Shown here: positions 46,350-58,490 of the stretch, in pieces
Numbering within the stretch: the first letter of the stretch is position 1
Layout of the letters: every line of letters begins with the position of its first letter
NCBI GenBank assembly: GCA_001600875.1
Contig: BCLD01000001.1
Location: 2,365,683-2,429,682 of the forward strand
Length of the DNA: 64,000 nt
From: Solicoccozyma terricola
Lineage: Eukaryota > Basidiomycota > Tremellomycetes > Filobasidiales > Piskurozymaceae
Reading direction: 5' to 3'
Program-made: the position numbers and the translations under genes
The notes under the pieces: generated by a model
The model's input: the letters and a program-made list of their open reading frames with translations, nothing else
Databases searched by the model: none
What the model was told of the DNA's origin: nothing

Positions 46350-48639
46350 ATGGATATGAGTATGGACGCGCACGGTACCACCTCGATGAACATGAACATC
46401 AGCAGCACAATCACCTCGATGGTCATGACTGCCACCTCCACCATGTCGTCGGTCATGATGACTGCGACTGACTTTACCCCGGGCTACGTCGATTCCTTGG
46501 GAGATTATGTGCCGACCTCGGATGAGCAGGCTGCGTACCAAGCTACTAGGGACCCATGGGCTTCCAACGTCAGGTTCGGCTACTACACGTTGGCGTACAT
46601 CTGCGGCATTCTCGGCATCTTCATCGTCCTCAACGGCCTGTGGAAGCTCAGGGTTAGATACAAATATCTGCCTGGCGGGAAGAAGCTCACAGCGTTGTTC
46701 CGTCTCGCCTCGTACCCTGAACTTCCGTACCGTCCTATCAACGAGTGGATCTGGAGTTTCGGTCCGTTGGGGCCGAACCTGATCTTGATCGGGGGCCTGT
46801 TCCTAGCAAGCTGCATGGTGTGGATCAGTGATCTACCGTATTATCGACCACCTTGGTACGGTTCCACTCTTCTGCTTCTTAGGAGTGAGTGGATCGCCAT
46901 GGCCACGCTGCCTTTCATCTAGTAAGTATTTGATCTATGCCTTTCCTCTTGATTTTCCATGTCTGTCTTGGATATTGTAATCTGACATATAAAATTAATA
47001 CTCGTCGCGATCGCAGCGTTCTGGGCATGAAGCGTAACATTATTTCTGTCCTCACCGGAATCTCCCATGAGCGCCTTCAAGTACTCCACCAAGGCGCAGC
47101 CTTCAACTTCCTCTACATGTCACTCGTGCACACCTTCTCGGCCATTATTGACGCATACCGTTACTATGGCGCTGGAACGATAATGGGCATCGACACTATT
47201 TACGTGTCTGGCTTTGTGGCCCTGGCGCCTCTACTGATCCTGTTCCTTGGTGCCCTACCTCCCTTGAGGTGAGTCCAGTGATCTGGGAGACGGCGGGTGT
47301 ACTCGACCCACTTTTTGATGTCGCCCAACTGACTTCACGACCTATGATGATCATCGGCAGGAAATGGTTCTACGAATCGTTCTGGATCATACATGTTATC
47401 ATGTCGCTCTTCTTCCTCGGAGCCTTGTTCTGGCATGGCTACAGTTACCTGGACACGAAGTGAGATGCGATCGCCTTTGTGAAATTCCGCCAAACCAGCT
47501 GATCAAGCTTGTCTCTCCAGTGCCTACTGCATTACCACTATCGTTCTGTTCCTGACTGCTGTTGCCTGGCGCGTGCTTGCCGCCATGCTCAACAACCCCA
47601 CACTGCACGTGGCCAACATCGAGCCCAACTCCTACGACACTGTCAAAGTCACCATTCCGACACACACCCTCAAGTGGAGCCCAGGTCAACACGTCTTCCT
47701 CCGCTTTATTGGTATCAATACCGTGCAAGCCCATCCCTTCACCATTGCCAGTATTGCGCCTGACTCGATCAAAAAGTACACTCTGGCCCCGCGACAAATG
47801 GTTTTCCTCATCCGTCCTCAGACTGGATTTACTAGGACCCTTTTCAATGCGGCCCATTCACAGAAGAGCCTCGTTCAATACAAAGTACTCGTGGATGGTC
47901 CTTATGGCGGAACTGGAGCCGACATGAGGGCTTTTGACAATGTCATGATCGCCGTTGGCGGTAGCGGCATTTGTTGGGGGTTGCCAATCGTGCAGGACTT
48001 GGTCTTCAATGACCCCAAGTTGTCAAGGCATATCGAGTTGATCTGGGTCATTCGTGATACAAGTGAGTCGGTGGACCCCGCATGTTACAGAGACTCCCCA
48101 TCTGACCGGGTGTTTCGTCCCTAGCCTGCCTTAACTGGTTCCACGACGAGATCCACGCCCTCCTCGACTCGCGCCATGTAGACATCACCGTCGCCATCTA
48201 CATCACCGATTCCGACGTCGAGCGATCTGGGACTCTTCGTTTCGACAAGAACACCTTTGGGTTTGGTAGCCAGATCGGCTGCAGCACCCCGGAAAGCAAG
48301 GAGAAGAACCCCTCCGACGGGTCTTCTGACGGATACCCTCTGACTGCGTCTGTCTCAAAGCTCTCGTACGGGACTGGTCGACCCGACTTCAGAAACCTCA
48401 TCTCTCAGCGTGCTGATGTTGCTCAGGGCTCCATGGCTGTTGCGCGTAAGTCCAGCCTATTTTGACAATTTGATCCACGACTAAACCAGGCAACTATGGA
48501 TGGTTGCTCAGACTGTGGACCTCCAGGCTTTGCAAGCGCCATCGGGAACGCCGTCTCCGCCGTCCAGCTTGGCATCCTACGAGGGTACTATAAGGACCTT
48601 ACCGAGATATATCTCAAAAGCGAGGCGTACGCCTGGTGA
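46350..48639 (+). CDS. Ferric/cupric reductase (FRE family)
   Basis: ATG 46350, six or so exons, stop TGA 48637-48639. The first ~45 residues are Met-rich (MDMSMDAHGTTSMNMN, TSMVMTATSTMSSVMM), a likely metal-binding extracellular stretch. Several membrane helices carry the haem His pairs, for example ERLQVLHQGAAFNFLYMSLV with VHTF, and WIIHVIMSLFFLGALFWHGY. FAD motif HPFTIAS, NADPH motif VMIAVGGSGICWG and C-terminal HCGPPGFASAIG are all intact. The enzyme passes electrons from NADPH across the plasma membrane to reduce Fe(III) or Cu(II). The neighbouring CTR gene favours a cupric role, but the family usually accepts both. Confidence 0.95.
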
Positions 48640-50435
48640 TATCGAGTGCAATTCGTCATTCGAACCTGGGATTATGCAGGTCATAATCATCGAAGCGCTA
48701 GTCATTGTTTCCACGGTGAAGGCCTTTTGCTTGTTAAAGATCCGGATTTATATATGCAGCGTTCCATTACCGAGAAGGGCAAGCAACGCAGCTGCTGTAT
48801 CCGAGGGACGACCACATCGAACCACTGAGAGGAGATGCAAGAAACGGTAGTGCGATCATGACGATGCTAGTAGAAAAACCAAGTCATTTTCATCATTCCC
48901 CGCAGGTTGAGCGGGACCCAATGCATGAGTCTCAAGTCCTCGGAACAGGTCGCATCGTCTCTCTTGCTGGAGGCAGCACAGAGCGTGCTGTGGGGTAGCC
49001 CTGGTGGAATGCCAATGGACAGATGTGACGAATACTCCATACACAAGGTCGCGAGTACAACTAATCACGCAGAAGTAGCCTGATCATTGGACCATACACA
49101 CCACTCTCGCTCACCGCACCAGCTTTCCTGTCCCCGAAGCGGACCTTGGGCCAGAAGAAACATGTCGACCTTCTGGCGGGATTGGAGAATACCGTGATAC
49201 GTTCAAAGTTGAAGATTGAGATGTTGTGCATGAGTGAATAGGAATATTCACCGGGAGAGAACTTTGGAGATGCAGACGGGTCCGGCTGTTGCCTTGTAGA
49301 TCAGTTCTAGAGCTTGCGACTGTGGCATTTGCGATGATTGCAACGGACAGGAAGACCGTGTGGCTGGGTATATTTTTCGATGTGGTGGAAGCGTCGTGGA
49401 CTTATCTTCCGGGCATCTGCGAGCTAATGCTGTTTCTTCCCTTGCCCGCTATGCGTTATCCAAAAAGACAATACAGAACCGACAAACAAATAACACAAAT
49501 AATCTGATAGGGGTTTCCTTGCTCTGTTCCGTATCCTACTTTTTAGTATCTTGTTGCGTTTAATACCATGGGATTATTGCTCTAGGTACACGAATTGTTT
49601 GAGCCATAACGAGGTCCCTTAGGATGCCCTCGACGCTATCGGGCTTGGCAACGGATTTTCGGCCAGCTGCAAACGGGCATAATGGCCCGTTATGCTCGCT
49701 CGGAGGATGGAGATAGGCGTAGGATTGGTTGTGACTGGGTAATAATGGTAGTAGTGGAAGTGGGGATAGGCATGGTGGACGTTTCAAGGGGATGGCGCCA
49801 CCTGGCCCATTCTCAATCTCTTTCATACACCTCGCACCGTCATACCCCTCGACAGCTCTGGTCGACGGAATCGCCACGTTCCTGAGAATTTCCTCCTCGG
49901 CGGACGCGACGTCGCGTTTTCGGCGGAGATTTGGCCTCTTTGATCAGGTTACCCCTGAGCCCGTTGGGGTTAGCGAAATCGCAAGGTGTTGTGGCTTGAG
50001 CAATCCATCGGATGGAAAATTGCCTTTTTTTTTTTTTTTGGGTGCGGATGTCTCGTCGAACTCTCAGTATTCGCTCAGTATTGTACAATGACACATCGAT
50101 CGACCACGCTCAGAACAGCAGATATTGGAACCTCCGACAGCAAGTGCGCGAATTCAGCAAACGATTAGCTATTACGCGGCCCTCGAGATGTCTTTCCGAT
50201 ACATTCCTGACCAAGATCGAACCCAGAATTAGTGTTCGGAGGAGGATCTGCGGCGATACCAAAGAGCCCCATGATCTCCGCCGAAAGACCGGTGGAGGCC
50301 CGGATCTCCAGAGTCCCCGTCGACCCATGGAAAGTCGACGGGGCACCCTTAAATGGGCCTCTAACGTTGTTGCTCTTTCAGCGGAGAGCTTTCCGTCCCT
50401 TCATCCAGCCACGGTATCAGGCTGCCCAAAACGCA
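48640..50435. other. Intergenic, no confident gene
   Basis: About 1.8 kb. A T-run (50026-50039) and short frames on both strands were inspected; none has domain features or joins into exons. The GH78 promoter lies at the right end. Confidence 0.4.
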
Positions 50436-53400
50436 ATGCAGCGTTTCTATCGAAATATTCTATCTGCTCTGCTAGTGGCAGTTTCCACCGTAGAAGCTTT
50501 AAACTATTACAAGCCAAACGGCTTGGCATTCGGCATCTCTGATCAGACTAGCAAGTACAGCCCTTCAGAAATGGTCTTGACCAGTGCGAAAGATACCTTG
50601 ACCCGTGAGTACGCACCAGCCAGATCAAAATCCTGCAAAAGCAGACCAACCCAAGCCAAACCCCCAATCTTTCTGCTCTGCTGAATTGCTTACCACCTTG
50701 CATCCAGTCGACTATGGATCGATTACCTCTGGATACCCCATGTTTAGTGTCAAGAGCGCTTCAGGTAACTATGTTGAGATCGAGCTCAAGTTCAGCGAAG
50801 GGTTTGCGTAAGTCTGCCGATAACCATATGTTGTCAATCCAGTGGTTGACTCGTAATCTCACCACCCGCAGTGGCCTCGACAACGTCTTTGGCGATGGGC
50901 CGTATGATTTCGCCTCTCAACTATCCGACAACTTCCGTACCACGCCAGTCAACATCACCGATATCATTACGAACGGCAACTCCACCTACAGGTCCTTCTT
51001 CATTCAGGGTTCGCAACGTTGGCAGTCGATTAGGTTGGTCAGCGGAGAATGTATCGAGTTCGAACAAGTCGGGATCGTGCCTACCTCGGCTACCACCGCG
51101 GTGCAAGACTCCCAGGGTGTGAGTTCTAGATCGAGTATGAGCGTCTTAATCGTGCCTAGCTGAAACTGCTGCCTTGCCTTCAGGATGCGACGATCAAGGA
51201 CACAGCCAGCACTTTCAACTGCAGCGAACCGACATGGAACCGGATCTGGGACCTCGGGCCCACAGCCACCGAACACGCTTGCGTAAGGAACGGAACACAG
51301 CCGTCGACGTGGCAGCAAAGCGAGGATGGGACATCGGGCGTTTTTATCCGTGGACAGAGGGCTGCCAAGTCGTCAGCCTTGGCGGGCGTGCTCCCTACCG
51401 ACCAATACACCCTGGAGTTTCAAGCAAAAATCAGCAGAGGTGGGTTTGGTTGGGTCATGGACTCCGGTCTCGGAGGGGAGGGGCCCCAATGTGAGTGTAC
51501 CGCTTCAAGCGCGTCCCAAAGTAATGCCCTGACATATTATTTGCTCAGTCTACGTCACTGGAAACCTCCCTTCTGAATCTACTTATCTCTCCTGGAACCA
51601 CTCATTACTGCCAGCAAACACGCTCGTCCTGGGAGCCGGTTTTGGAATCGTCAATCAGACGACTCTGCCGGGATACGTCTACGACGTGATCGATCTTAAC
51701 TTTGTGAGCAATGAATCTGGGTCTAATCACGGGGAACTAGAATCCTGCTGACGACTGCCGCACCCGCATAGGACATCCCGAATGACCAATGGATCAACAT
51801 TACTGCAACCTCCACTGGGCTGACAGCCTATAACATTACCATCAACGGGCACCCGATAGTCTCTGTCAACACTTCTACATATTCATACTTGCCCCCCGTA
51901 TCACCGTTCTATCTCGGTCCTCTAACATTGGGTTTCGGTGGTTGGCAGAACCAAGATGCATTCTACCGGAACGTCAATGTCAAATTTTCCAACGAGACAT
52001 CCTTTTACAGCAACGACATGAATGGACCCACGGTGTGGCCGAGTATGGTGTTTTGCCAAATGAAGCTAGCATCTGCGTAAGTGCTGGCTGCAACAGTGAT
52101 CACTGACACCAAGTGTACATGGGTTGACCTCTTGACAGCAAACTTCCCAGCTAGATGGAGCAAAACGAGACCGGTTGATCTGGCTGGGAGATTTCTACAT
52201 CACGGCTACCACGTTGGCGGTATCTACCCAAAACTACGAAGTCTGGTTGGGCACCATTACACACTCCTTGGACCTCATCGCTCTCGCTGGTGGAGTTGGC
52301 GTCTCCAATCCTATGGGTACCGAGACCCCATTTACGAACGCGTATACGTTCACCGGGTCATTGATCCTTGCAGATTACCAATTGGATTTCTTGAACTCCA
52401 TAAGCACTTACTATCAGGCGTAAGTTGACTCGTTTATCCGGCAGTTTCGGAATTCTGACTGTGCTACTGAGGTCGGGTTTCACCACAGGACTGGAGACGT
52501 TGCTTTCGTGGTTGCCCATTGGACTAACATCACATCCGTGGTAAATTATGTCATGTCCATGGTAAATCCAACTACGCAACTCTGGGCTCCACTCAGCGTG
52601 TTCAAAGGAGTCTCCAACGGAACAGCTACTTCATCTCAATTCGTTTGGACATTGAACAACGTGGCTGAAATGGCGGATTCCGTCGGTGACACCGCCGTCG
52701 CCACCGCTGCTCGGGCGCAAGCCAATGCCACAAGTGCTGCGGTTAATTCTCTTTTATGGATGCCAGACAAAGGGTTTTATGCTGTGTCTACGACGGACGG
52801 TAACTTCTCTTACATTGATGGTGAGTCCATATTCCTTTGCCCTTGATTGTCAAATGGTGAACTCTGTGGGCCTCGAATAGTCGCCTTCTCGATCATCTCG
52901 GGTGTGAGCACAGGTGACCGCACCACCTCCCAGCTGGCCAAGTTGCAAGAGCTCAAGTACGGGATCGGTTTCCTGGCGGACTCGACCGTCATTGGGAGCA
53001 ATAAAACGACCTTGTCTCCGTACCTTTCTGGATTCTTACTGGAGGCCATGGGCAGGGCTCGCGATACGGCAGACATGGCTTTCCTGCTTGACGGACTTTT
53101 TAGCGCAATGGCAGTTGAAGGCGACAATTACTCGGGTGGAAGCTGGGAATACGTCGTAAGCCTCACGTTGATCTTCGGATTGGATTTTAGATTCTGACTG
53201 ATTCCAGGGGATCCTTTCATAGTATCCGGATGGTCAACCTGGTCTCGGTCTGTTCACCTCGCTCGCCCATCCTTGGGGATCCGGTGCCACGTCTGTCCTG
53301 ACCCGATACGTACTAGGTCTACGACCCGCTTCGGCCGGATACGGCGAGTGGTTGTTCGCACCGATCGATCTCGGTCTCCAGTACTCGCAGGGAACTTTGA

Positions 53401-53600
53401 TCATTCCCTGCGGTCGGCTGTGGGCATTGTGGGAGATGAAGGGGGGAAAGTTGATGATGACCGTCATTGCTCCGGAGGGTACAAAGGGCACGGTTATCCC
53501 TCAAGTGGAAGGGACATACAACGTCAACGGCGTCTCAGGACAATCGGGCCAGTTCCTGGTGGTAGGTGGGACAGTTCCCATCGTTATAATTCAGGAATAA
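50436..53600 (+). CDS. Secreted alpha-L-rhamnosidase-like protein, GH78, with a frame break
   Basis: Start ATG 50436 with a signal-peptide-like N terminus (MQRFYRNILSALLVAVSTVE), stop TAA 53598-53600, about ten exons. GH78 features: an N-terminal beta-sandwich (NVFGDGPYDFASQLSDN), a concanavalin-like insert (GGFGWVMDSGLGGEG, LGPLTLGFGGWQNQDAFYRN), and the (alpha/alpha)6 domain. The latter starts at CLDGAKRDRLIWLGDFY and includes GGSWEYV and HPWGSGATSVLTRYVLGLRP. The family removes rhamnose from plant pectin and glycosides. The exon around 51960-52077 changes frame at about 52034: SFYSNDMNGPT is in one frame and VAEYGVLPNEASIC in the next. One missing base explains this best, so the gene is either a recent pseudogene or carries a sequence error. 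Confidence 0.82.
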
Positions 53601-55348
53601 GGCGGGAACAAGGCAGGAATACGAGCTGATGTAATCGGGAGACGTAGGGGAGAATGCTCGGCCCAATCACTTGTTGTCGTATGTCTGCAAAACAGAGCTC
53701 CTTGTAGAGGTCATGTCGTGATCTGCCCCTAACCCACACTTCTGTGCATTTGCGACCAAATGCGAATTTTCTTGTTTACGGTCAGTCTGTGATGGTGAGG
53801 GCGGGTAGCCCATAAGGTGGAGCTCGAGAATCCCGTGTAACGGCGCTTGTTGTGAGCCATCTTGTCAGGTGCTCGTCTTTCTTCGTAGAGTTAGCGGCTT
53901 TCGGACTCCTCATTTCACGAGATAGGACTAAAAGGCTTGTTCCGAAGAGGACTGCTATAACTGTATTCGGGAACTCATGCAAGTTAGTTTCAGATCTATC
54001 CTTTTACTCACTTAGTTAGCACAGGGAACCAATGATCTAATGTAGTATAAGTGGTTAGGTAGCGAGCCTAAGTTGACATATGGTTAGTCGAGATGCTGGG
54101 GCACATGTAGTGTTGTGGAATGCTATGCATTAACAGCGTGAATTACAATAGAGAGAAGAGGTCCCCTCGCTCTTTATAGTAAAACAAAAGTAAAGAACAA
54201 TGAAGAGAGATATCATATAGTGGCGATATCTCGAAGCGCGAGAGGAGAGTAAGAAGGTCTTAACCACCTGTAACGATCTAACGTCGATCGCCACGTTCGA
54301 GATAGACAAGTCACCTGACTCTCTATCCAAAGTTCAGTCAGCTATGTCCTATAGCATGTCACGGTCCATTGACATCGACGTGCAGCGACCAGGGTTCGTG
54401 TTCGGGTGCACAAGCATGGCAGCTTCGCAAGTAAGAGGTCTAGCTTGAATGCCTATGGGCAAAGGTCGCTCGTGTGATGCTTTATGTGGGCATACAATTG
54501 ATAATATTGCTCGAGGAAAGAGAGCAATACAAAGAAACGCACAGAAGGCTTCCTTATGTACCTAAAATGGACAGGGAAACCCTGGCTGGTCACCAGTTCT
54601 GTCCGGACCATACCGGCTAATGCCAGCATCCCTCGAACGACCATATTTGCAATTCGGATTGCGACGTCCAAGGTCCTAAGCATTCTTGGACCTCCTATGG
54701 CTTCCGGGCCATCTGCCAAGGTGCCGAAACGTATCCTTGCAATCCCCATTCGTCCATGTCTTGACCAGGATGTCCCGTAGGATGTGATCGTAACTCCCTT
54801 TGGTCGGTGATACTCGGCTACGAGGATAGAGACTGGAAGCGAGCTGGTGTAAGACCCAGACGGGTCGCGGCAGGTCGGGGATCGACAGGGAGGTGGAACG
54901 GAGAAACGTTGATGAATGGCATGCGTCCATTTATCCATGGTGATGGATCGTCGGGCCATGTTGCAGAGCGGAGGTCCGGTAGTGTTGGAATCCTCCTACA
55001 GACCATAGCAATGGGGTGACGGTTGGAGGCAGGGGTGACTCTGATATTCGGCGACACGTAGGATGACGTGTCGCTTAGTGAGCGATACCCTAGAGCGGTG
55101 GCGATAGGGGGTCGTTGTTAGTATCAGAGGAATTCCCGTGACACCACCCTAGAGCAACCCATCGATATCTAGAGAGATCAGTCGTTTGCAATCGAGGAAG
55201 GTCGATTGGTCCAAGAGGCATAAGAGAAGAGCAAAAGAAATAGAGTTAAGTCAAGTAAGGATTTGTATCCCAATCCGGACGTAGATGTGTAGAGTCTGAG
55301 GCAATACGAGAGATGACGCGTCCAGTATCGAGTAGATTGGTGGTATCC
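53601..55348. other. Gene-poor region, nothing firmly identified
   Basis: About 1.75 kb without recognisable coding features. A 168-codon minus-strand frame at 54453-54959 looks like a chance frame. AT-rich stretches near 54000-54300 recall decayed LTR DNA, but no LTR ends, primer site or polyprotein were found. Confidence 0.35.
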
Positions 55349-55673
55349 TTACAGGATGTCTACCGTCGTTGCGTCTTGGTGGGAAGGTGATGCATGTTGA
55401 GAGTGAATCTCTAATTTCCTGAACGGCAAGTCCAGACTACCACCGGCTTCTGGATCACTCGCAACTACGGCAACGACAGCTTGAACGTCGTCGTTGACAT
55501 TCTGCTATGATGGTATGGATAATGAACAGATCAGATCGACACCGCTACCGCTCGAGACGTGTACAACTTACTTGCTCTCCTTGCTTGACCACACCGGTGC
55601 TCCTTTTGAAGTCGAGAGTGGGACACGCACTCGCATGCCATTGTTGGGTTGCGGTTTGATGATCGTCTGACAT
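55349..55673 (-). CDS. Small hypothetical protein, 84 residues
   Basis: Two exons (55572-55673 and 55349-55501) joined by a 70-nt GT-AG intron in phase 0, giving MSDDHQTATQQWHASACPTL at the start and HQDATTVDIL at the end. The frame is open only with this intron, and the donor GTAAGT is a perfect consensus. No family is recognised; the N terminus is polar and there is no signal peptide. An upstream GTGAGC-type donor near 55855 suggests a leader intron. It could be a lineage-specific gene. Confidence 0.35.
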
Positions 55674-56894
55674 TTGTGTGACTGAAGTTGTATTGGTGGG
55701 GTGTGGATGGGGGGAAGGGACGATGGATGGTAGGATAGAAGGGGGATGGGAGAAGACAGGTGTTAGAAAAGAAGAAACACGAGAGGAACGAACAAAGCTC
55801 CGAACAAAGTATCAAAGGAAATGTAGGTATCGAGAAGGCGATAAGGCCGCGAGTGCTCACCTTTGCAGAAGATAGCGAACTATGCGAGAGTGTCGTGAAG
55901 CGAGGAGGGAATTATGGTGGTGATCGGTGGTGTTGATGTTTGGTGTTGGTCGGTGATGTTGAAAAGAGAAAAGGGGGGAAGTTTTGGGAAGAGGGGCTTG
56001 TTGTTATGACCGGACCTTGACGGAGGAGTGCCGAGGTACGGGTGTGCAAGCACACAGGAAGCGGTCGAGAGGAATTGCGGAATGGATGACGAGGGGGCCT
56101 AGTCCGGTTGCCAACTTCACAGAGTTGCAGCAAGGAATCACTTGACCAAGGTGAAGGACTAGGTGGATGGGAGCTCAGTGAAGGCTGAGCTTGATTGGCT
56201 AGTAACATATGATATCTTTTGGTGAAGAGAAAAGGAAAAGTACAATGAGGCAAAGTAGTTTCTTCTGCTTTATATATGTATTCTGGGAAGGGTGTTGAGT
56301 CATAGATGTTGTGCAGGGTGTTCGGGTGTTGAGTCATAGAAGTTGTGCGATGTGGTCGGTGTGGTCGGTGTGTTCGGGTGTTGAGTCATAGAAGTTGTTC
56401 TATTGATAGCCTATGTTGCGGTACTGCATTGGCAGGAGCGTAACACTTGTTATATATGCCTGACAGACCCAACCACCCGATGTTAACACGTTCCTCAAAT
56501 CACACCATTACCATTCCCAACCACGGTATTGTTGTTCATGGAGATCATCCCCACTCTCCGAGGGGAACTTTTTCTCGCTTAATGGGCGATCATCCTCCCG
56601 CCTCTCCACACCACAGGTACTGGATCAGGTGTAGATGTTTCTACCGCACTGATGATGTCAAAAGCCTCCATGTAGGCCCTGGTGTCATGGTTGTAGTGGA
56701 CTCTGGGTGATGATGACGATGAATCCCCTTCCCGTGATGGTTTTGACTGAAACAGTACGTCCCTCGATGTCAGGTGCTGGGCTTTCAGGTTCCGTGGGAG
56801 CGGTGGTCGAAGAAAGCGTTGGCAGATGACGAATGATCGGGCCTCTCGCAGGTAGATTCAGAACCACGTTAAGGTGAACGAAGTGACGAAGACG

Positions 56895-56928
<34 letters not shown>

Positions 56929-58490
56929 CGGGCTATGCTGGATCGGTGGCCGGAAAGAGATGAAGTAATTGAGGCACGAAAAGAGAGAAGAGATCGAGGC
57001 CCGAAAGGTAGCTAATCTCAGGACGATCGATAGGGTGAAGTGTTATGCGCAGACGATGTATACTCCGCAGAACTAGGTCTAATACAGGGTGAGGAAAAGG
57101 GAAAAGACCGTCTACCGAAGGGTAGAGGGCTCCCGTATATGTACTCGCACATATATCATGTAGCGAGATGAAAAGAGGAAAAAAGGGATGAAAGATGGAA
57201 CACGAGAGCGGTCCCCGGTCGTACACTGTCAGCGAGGGTGACTGGGCAGTGTGCTGTCAGCGAGAGTGACTGGGCGGCATCCATCGGAGCGTGAGGATGG
57301 TGAACGATTCTGAGGTGGCCATTGGTACGTTGATGTGTCGATGGTGGACGAATATCCGTGGAGCGTGGCACCACGGAACGGTAAGGAGGAGGCCTGAGAA
57401 AGGTCATATCCTTACATGAGCGTCCCCCCGAACTTAGTCTCGACCCAAGATGAATGCTGATGACGTTGGTGATGTGATGATAGAAAGCGATGATTGTATG
57501 ATGAAGAACGAGTGTTAATGTGATTGGTTGGTTTTCGGTGGGAGGAGGTTCGTGCCATATTCTAGCGTAGAAGATCGTTGAACATTCCTTTGAGAAGCTT
57601 CGATTTGTGTTGGTTGGGATAGCAGCACTGGGGAGCGGTATAAGAGTGTAGCGAGGGGTGTGTCGAAGGGGGGGTGTTTCCTTCCAACAACATCAACACC
57701 TCACACAAATACTCAACTCGCGCCATAAAAATCTCGAAAAATGTCTTCCTCCAAGTCACGAAGAACCGTTCCGTCGTCGCCTGAGACGCCCACGAAAAAG
57801 GGCAAAAAGGTCGTCGTCTCTCCTCCCGCCACGCCGTCCCATAAAGGTCCTAAGTTGGAGGAGGAGGCCTGAGAAAGGTCGTATCCTTACACTCATACCA
57901 TAACAAATTTTCTAGCCGGATCCCATATGCGGTAGTTGTGGCTGCCTTCATCATACAAGAGTAGTCGCCCCTCTCTGTAGCATTGGTGAAGCTTGTCGGT
58001 GTCATGGTAGTAAGCTCGGCAGCCAAAGGGTTACAGGTGGCTTGCATGGACCTCTGTTTGGCGCCATAGATCCTCTGGGAGCTTCTGCGGTCCACAGGGA
58101 GTCCGGTTCCTGGTGCTTACGTTATGTCGCTGATAGGCGGTAACGACTCCACGTTTACCAAACGATAGCTCTATATTTTGATCAGGCGAGGGAAGCGCAC
58201 AGGCGGTGCGATGTGTGGGTGGTAAGTTGCAGAAGCCACCTTCTACGATTTGCGGCGGGAAGACGACTGTACCAAAACCCGAGAATAGTTTCTCATCCGC
58301 CTGCTCGTGAACGTCGTTCCCCGGGGGTCCCAAAAAAAGAAAAGAGGGGGGGGGGGGTTGGGGAAGGGAAGGTCCGAGATAGATCTTCTACCAGAAGGAC
58401 CAACCACCTCTAGCCAGACCTTGTTGCACCACGAACAAGCGGCTGTGCGATCAGGCCGCCACTCTGTCAAGCAGTGAAACAAGGCGAGGG
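55674..58490. other. Gene-poor region with tandem and dinucleotide repeats
   Basis: About 2.8 kb with no confident gene. It contains a repeated TGAGTCA block (56290-56400), a GA dinucleotide run (about 56901-56926), a tandem pair of ~27 bp (about 57226-57277) and a 31-bp direct repeat (57385 and 57860). A 43-codon frame at 57741-57873 (SPETPTKKGKKVVVSPPATP) has a good start context but no support beyond that. Confidence 0.4.
56290..56400 (+). repeat. Three repeat units each carrying TGAGTCA
   Basis: The block GTGTTGAGTCATAGA(A/T)GTTGT occurs three times; TGAGTCA lies at 56296-56302, 56330-56336 and 56382-56388. TGAGTCA is the AP-1/Gcn4-type bZIP site. Units 2 and 3 are preceded by TTCGG. Whether these act as regulatory sites is unknown. 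Confidence 0.7.

Noticed and set aside
48640..50435. tRNA-like T-loop words such as GTTCGAATG near 48660
   Set aside because: No matching acceptor, D and anticodon stems around them.
53990..54340. Possible solo LTR (AT-rich, TGTTAATGC... on the minus strand)
   Set aside because: No paired TG...CA ends, target duplication, primer site or second copy visible in the window.
54453..54959. 168-codon minus-strand frame
   Set aside because: No domain, no convincing start region, composition typical of non-coding sequence; the plus strand has similar frames.
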